Assembly: GCA_910578105.1 (NCBI GenBank) | Contig: CAJTPD010000008.1 | Location: 62,001-126,000, forward strand | DNA length: 64,000 bases | Direction: 5' to 3' | Source of the DNA: an uncultured Odoribacter sp. | Lineage (GTDB): Bacteria > Bacteroidota > Bacteroidia > Bacteroidales > Marinifilaceae | In this document: one piece after another, positions 61,300 through 64,000 of the stretch | Layout: each line of letters begins with the position of its first letter | Position numbering within the stretch: position 1 is the first letter of the stretch | Notes under the pieces: model-generated | The model's database searches: none | Told to the model about the DNA's origin: nothing | The model's input: the letters and a program-made list of their open reading frames with translations, nothing else | Translations under genes and position numbers: made by a program

Positions 61300-61935
61300 T
61301 CAATTGCCGAATACCATGAAGTACAAAGGAATGATACTGAAACCTACTGCGAATAGGAATGCAAAGAAATAAGCGACGCATTCCAGCCGTTTTCTCCAGA
61401 TGTCATTGGAAAAACCGATGGTCTGGAATGCTGACCAAAAGCCGTGGGTGATGTGTAATCCCAGCATAATGGCAGCAATGATGTAAATGATTCCGTAAAC
61501 CGGTTGCATCAGAATAGTACTTACAAATTCATAGTGGTCAGTGATATTACCGAATTTGAAGTTGAACCATACCGTAGCAATGTGCAGTGCCAGGAAAGCC
61601 AGTACCAAGGCTCCCAGAATATACATGTTCCGGGATGGCCATGTACAATTTTGTGACTGATTGCGTTTAGCGTACTTTGCGGGCCGGGCTTTTTGGTTTT
61701 GGATGGTCAATATACTTGCCCAGATAATGTGGACGATAAAGCCGAGAGCCAACACAGGTTCTATTACCTTAATGAAAGGCAGGGCCATAAAGTCGCATCC
61801 GGCGTTGAATGCCTCCGGACTGACCAGCAATAGTAAGTTCACGGTGAGGTGAACACACAGGAATAAAATCAGAAAAAGTCCTGATAAACTCATGATGACC
61901 TTTTTCCCGATTGAAGAAGTCAAAAAATTACTCAT
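61300..61935 (-). CDS. frdC: Succinate dehydrogenase/fumarate reductase cytochrome b subunit
   Basis: A 211-residue membrane anchor with five helices. 'SLSGLFLILFLCVHLTVNLL', 'VIEPVLALGFIVHIIWASILTIQN', 'LALHIATVWFNFK', 'GLHITHGFWSAFQTIG' contain His residues spaced as heme ligands of a diheme cytochrome b. First gene of the operon. A -7 box TACTTTTG at 61989-61982 (minus) is 47 nt upstream. Confidence 0.92.
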   Translation of the reverse strand: MSNFLTSSIGKKVIMSLSGLFLILFLCVHLTVNLLLLVSPEAFNAGCDFMALPFIKVIEPVLALGFIVHIIWASILTIQNQKARPAKYAKRNQSQNCTWPSRNMYILGALVLAFLALHIATVWFNFKFGNITDHYEFVSTILMQPVYGIIYIIAAIMLGLHITHGFWSAFQTIGFSNDIWRKRLECVAYFFAFLFAVGFSIIPLYFMVFGN

Positions 61936-61981
61936 AATTTGTTCTGTTTATTAATAATTGATATTGATTTTTCAATATGTG

Positions 61982-61989
61982 CAAAAGTA
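61982..61989 (-). promoter_or_regulatory. -7 element of the frdCAB operon
   Basis: TACTTTTG on the minus strand is an exact -7 match; no good -33 TTG was found. A palindrome lies about 35 nt further upstream. Confidence 0.45.
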
Positions 61990-62024
61990 TCCATTTTCCT
62001 TGAATATTATCCTATTTTTGTATA

Positions 62025-62039
62025 TTAGAATGATTCTAA
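62025..62039. promoter_or_regulatory. 7-1-7 palindrome resembling a Fur/PerR-family operator
   Basis: TTAGAATGATTCTAA is a perfect 7-1-7 inverted repeat, the shape of Fur/PerR-family boxes. It lies 90 nt upstream of frdC and just upstream of the expected -33 position. Confidence 0.45.
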
Positions 62040-62059
62040 ATTCGGAATTTTTTCCGTAA

Positions 62060-64000
62060 TCAATCCGGGAGTTTGGGGGAGGTGTTTATCTGGTCATAAA
62101 TGACTTCCTGAATGCAGGTGCGTATGTTTTGTTCGGATAATTTTGAGTTAAATTCGTTGGGGTAAGTCCTGTTGGACATGAATATGTATATCAGGTTGTT
62201 ATCGGGGTCGCACCAGGCCATAATGCCGGTGAATCCGGTATGTCCGTAGCTGCTAAGCGGGGAGAGTTTGCATACGGGACTGATTTTTGTTGTGTCGGGT
62301 TCTGGTTTGTCGAATCCCAGACCTCTTCTGTTTTGCGGAAAGGTGTTATTCTGGCAGGTAAATGTTTGGATGGTTTCCGGGGAGAGGTAATATTCGCCTC
62401 CGTAGCTGCCTTTGTTCAGATACATCTGGAGTATTTTTGCCAGGTCTTCTGCTGTGGAGAATAGTCCGGCATGACCGGCAATTCCTCCTAACAGGGCTGC
62501 TACCGGGTCGTGTACACTTCCTTTTATTTCTGTTTTCCGGTATAGTTTGTCGTTGGAGGAAGGGACTATTCGTGAGTTAGGCAATCTTTCGGCAGCCTTG
62601 AAATCTGTATTGTACATTCCGAGCCGGTTATAAAAGTTATCTTTGCAGTATCGGCTGATATTCTGACCTGAAATTTCTTCTACAGCATATTTTAACAGAA
62701 TGAATCCGAGGTCGCTGTATACATAGTTTTTTTGAGGGGCTAGCGGGGTGTTCAGAATGGTATGTAGAATGGTGTCCTGATAAGCGGGGAACATATGTAA
62801 GCCGGGGGACAGCATTTTATAGCCTTCACGCTGGGTATTGGAGATGGTGCTGTCTTTGAACTGGTAATTCACATTGGCATAGAGATGGTCTTTCAGGCGG
62901 AGGGTGTTATGGGGAGTTTTCCGGTTGGAAAACAGCGGACCCGGGAGAGACTTTTTATTGATAGCATCGGTAAAAAAGGGAATAAAAGATTTTAGTCCGG
63001 CGTTGTGGCACAATATTTCTCTGACTGTGATTTCTTTTTTATCTGTGTTTTCAAGAGCTGTATAGTATTCGGATAAAGGGCTGTCGAGGTTTATCCGCTT
63101 TTCGTCATATAGTTTCATCAGGGCGGGCAGAGTAGCTGTGATTTTGGTAACCGAAGCAATGTCATAAATATCATTGGCGGAATTTGGTTTTTCTTTCTGA
63201 TAGGTATGAAATCCGAAAGCTTTGTTGTAAATAATAGTTTCGTTTTTGGCAATCAGAACCTGGCAACCCGGGGTTGCTTTGTTTTTTATTGCCGAGATAC
63301 AGATACTGTCAATGAGTAATAATTTTTTCGAAGATATGAGGCAAGTTTCCGGAGAATCGTAACCCAATCGGTTTTTAGGCGTGCAGATGCCTGTACCTGC
63401 CGGATATGCGGTATTAATGCTTACTGGTAAGCGGCCGTTTACGGCAACTCCGCCGAAAATACTTTGAGCAGCGTATTGCCGGGCATTAAGTTGATTTTCA
63501 TATGAAATCAAAACAGCGTCTAATGGCAGAGATATGTATTTTTGTACTCCGTAGGGAATAGCCGGATGACAAAATATGATGCGTTTGCCGGCCAGTGTTT
63601 TCAGCAGTTTTTCCAGAGAAGCGGAATAACCAAATTGTTTCCGTGAAGAATTGTTCCCAGCGTTGTTGTATATAATGATGCAATTATAGTTTTTAAGTTT
63701 TTGTTGCCAGGTTTTGATTTCTTCTTCCGATAAATTCCGTTTGGAGGTAAAGTGACTGATATTGGCATAATGGTTCAGGGTTGTCTGGAAATTATTGATT
63801 TCTTCTCCGCCGAAATTCAGGCTGGCAATCCGGAGAGTATCCAGTCGTTTCAGAGGAAGCAATGAGTCGTTGTTTTTCACGAGTGTCAGAGCTTCCCGGT
63901 ATAATTGTTGTTTTAGTGCGTGGTCCTGTGGAGTATTTATTCGTGACCATAAACCCGGGGCTTCTGACGGAAAACGATTGGGCAGGGCATAATTGTATTT
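62060..64000 (-). CDS. GH3-type beta-N-acetylglucosaminidase / serine hydrolase fusion (5' end outside window)
   Basis: The frame is open to the window end; the visible part is 646 codons. The first stretch ('REALTLVKNNDSLLPLKRLD') is the end of a GH3 barrel leading into the GH3 C-terminal domain (to about visible residue 215). The rest is a beta-lactamase-fold serine hydrolase: SxxK in 'ASVTKITATLPAL', a YxN-type motif 'YSDLGFILL', and 'GHTGFTGIMAW' for the third motif. Such fusions in Bacteroidota are thought to act on peptidoglycan fragments. Same strand as the frd operon and 124 nt upstream of it. Confidence 0.88.
   Translation of the reverse strand, partial: KYNYALPNRFPSEAPGLWSRINTPQDHALKQQLYREALTLVKNNDSLLPLKRLDTLRIASLNFGGEEINNFQTTLNHYANISHFTSKRNLSEEEIKTWQQKLKNYNCIIIYNNAGNNSSRKQFGYSASLEKLLKTLAGKRIIFCHPAIPYGVQKYISLPLDAVLISYENQLNARQYAAQSIFGGVAVNGRLPVSINTAYPAGTGICTPKNRLGYDSPETCLISSKKLLLIDSICISAIKNKATPGCQVLIAKNETIIYNKAFGFHTYQKEKPNSANDIYDIASVTKITATLPALMKLYDEKRINLDSPLSEYYTALENTDKKEITVREILCHNAGLKSFIPFFTDAINKKSLPGPLFSNRKTPHNTLRLKDHLYANVNYQFKDSTISNTQREGYKMLSPGLHMFPAYQDTILHTILNTPLAPQKNYVYSDLGFILLKYAVEEISGQNISRYCKDNFYNRLGMYNTDFKAAERLPNSRIVPSSNDKLYRKTEIKGSVHDPVAALLGGIAGHAGLFSTAEDLAKILQMYLNKGSYGGEYYLSPETIQTFTCQNNTFPQNRRGLGFDKPEPDTTKISPVCKLSPLSSYGHTGFTGIMAWCDPDNNLIYIFMSNRTYPNEFNSKLSEQNIRTCIQEVIYDQINTSPKLPD

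Overview
The window reads as a chromosomal piece of a gut-type Bacteroidota, order Bacteroidales. The direct signs are SusC/SusD pairs with FecI/FecR-type regulators, many lipoproteins of families typical of this phylum (DUF4843, PKD-like, DUF4837, Big_5/Ig-like), the Bacteroidota form of RNA polymerase omega, weak Shine-Dalgarno sequences, and promoters of the Bacteroides form (TTG, 19-21 nt spacer, TAnnTTTG). Amino-acid-type 2-oxoacid:ferredoxin oxidoreductase, fumarate reductase and an alpha-oxoamine synthase would fit an Odoribacter-like anaerobe, but the genus is an inference.

Layout. 1-15.5 kb: two paralogous outer-membrane uptake modules in tandem (SusD, DUF4843 lipoprotein, PKD-like lipoprotein). 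The second is complete: ECF sigma factor, FecR anti-sigma, SusC with STN signalling domain, SusD, DUF4843, PKD-like, TlpA thioredoxin. A coiled-coil lipoprotein lies between them. 15.5-20.2 kb: accessory island. It begins with a scar of a response regulator truncated at both ends, then a leftward operon of two NTF2-like proteins and two flavodoxin-like reductases, a divergent HxlR regulator with a clear operator and two promoters, an 86-nt inverted-repeat element, and a three-gene cassette of a double-glycine-leader protein with a pre-toxin-like hydrophobic core plus two tiny membrane proteins. The cassette is the most novel item in the window; its leader carries an in-frame TGA.

20.2-24.6 kb (minus): ferredoxin-dependent 2-oxoacid oxidoreductase (four subunits) with an aminotransferase upstream. 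24.8-37.2 kb (plus): cell-envelope genes: a LolC/E-like permease, a TonB-like protein, a GH16-fold protein lacking its catalytic residues, ComF, Big_5 lipoprotein, DUF3108, DUF4837, NamZ-type muramidase, AsmA-like. 37.2-42.5 kb: small genes (STAS protein, PurM, a HEPN-MNT toxin-antitoxin pair with a frameshifted toxin, ferritin, a CMD-family protein).

42.5-42.8 kb: tRNA-Gly and tRNA-Leu with promoter and terminator. 42.9-49.6 kb: ftsX-DUF3098-uppP-truB-queA, an M48 protease broken by an amber codon, and a GH123-type protein. 49.6-58.4 kb: alpha-oxoamine synthase, bamD-rpoZ-coaBC, pyrBI with a possible attenuator, mannose-6-phosphate isomerase, an orphan lipoprotein and an alpha/beta hydrolase. 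58.5-64 kb (minus): frdCAB/sdhCAB with a Fur/PerR-like 7-1-7 palindrome upstream, and the 3' part of a GH3/serine-hydrolase fusion cut by the window end.

Three genes are broken or apparently broken by single events (TGA in the GG-leader gene, TAG in the M48 protease, a one-base loss in the HEPN toxin). No CRISPR array, rRNA gene or intact transposase was seen.
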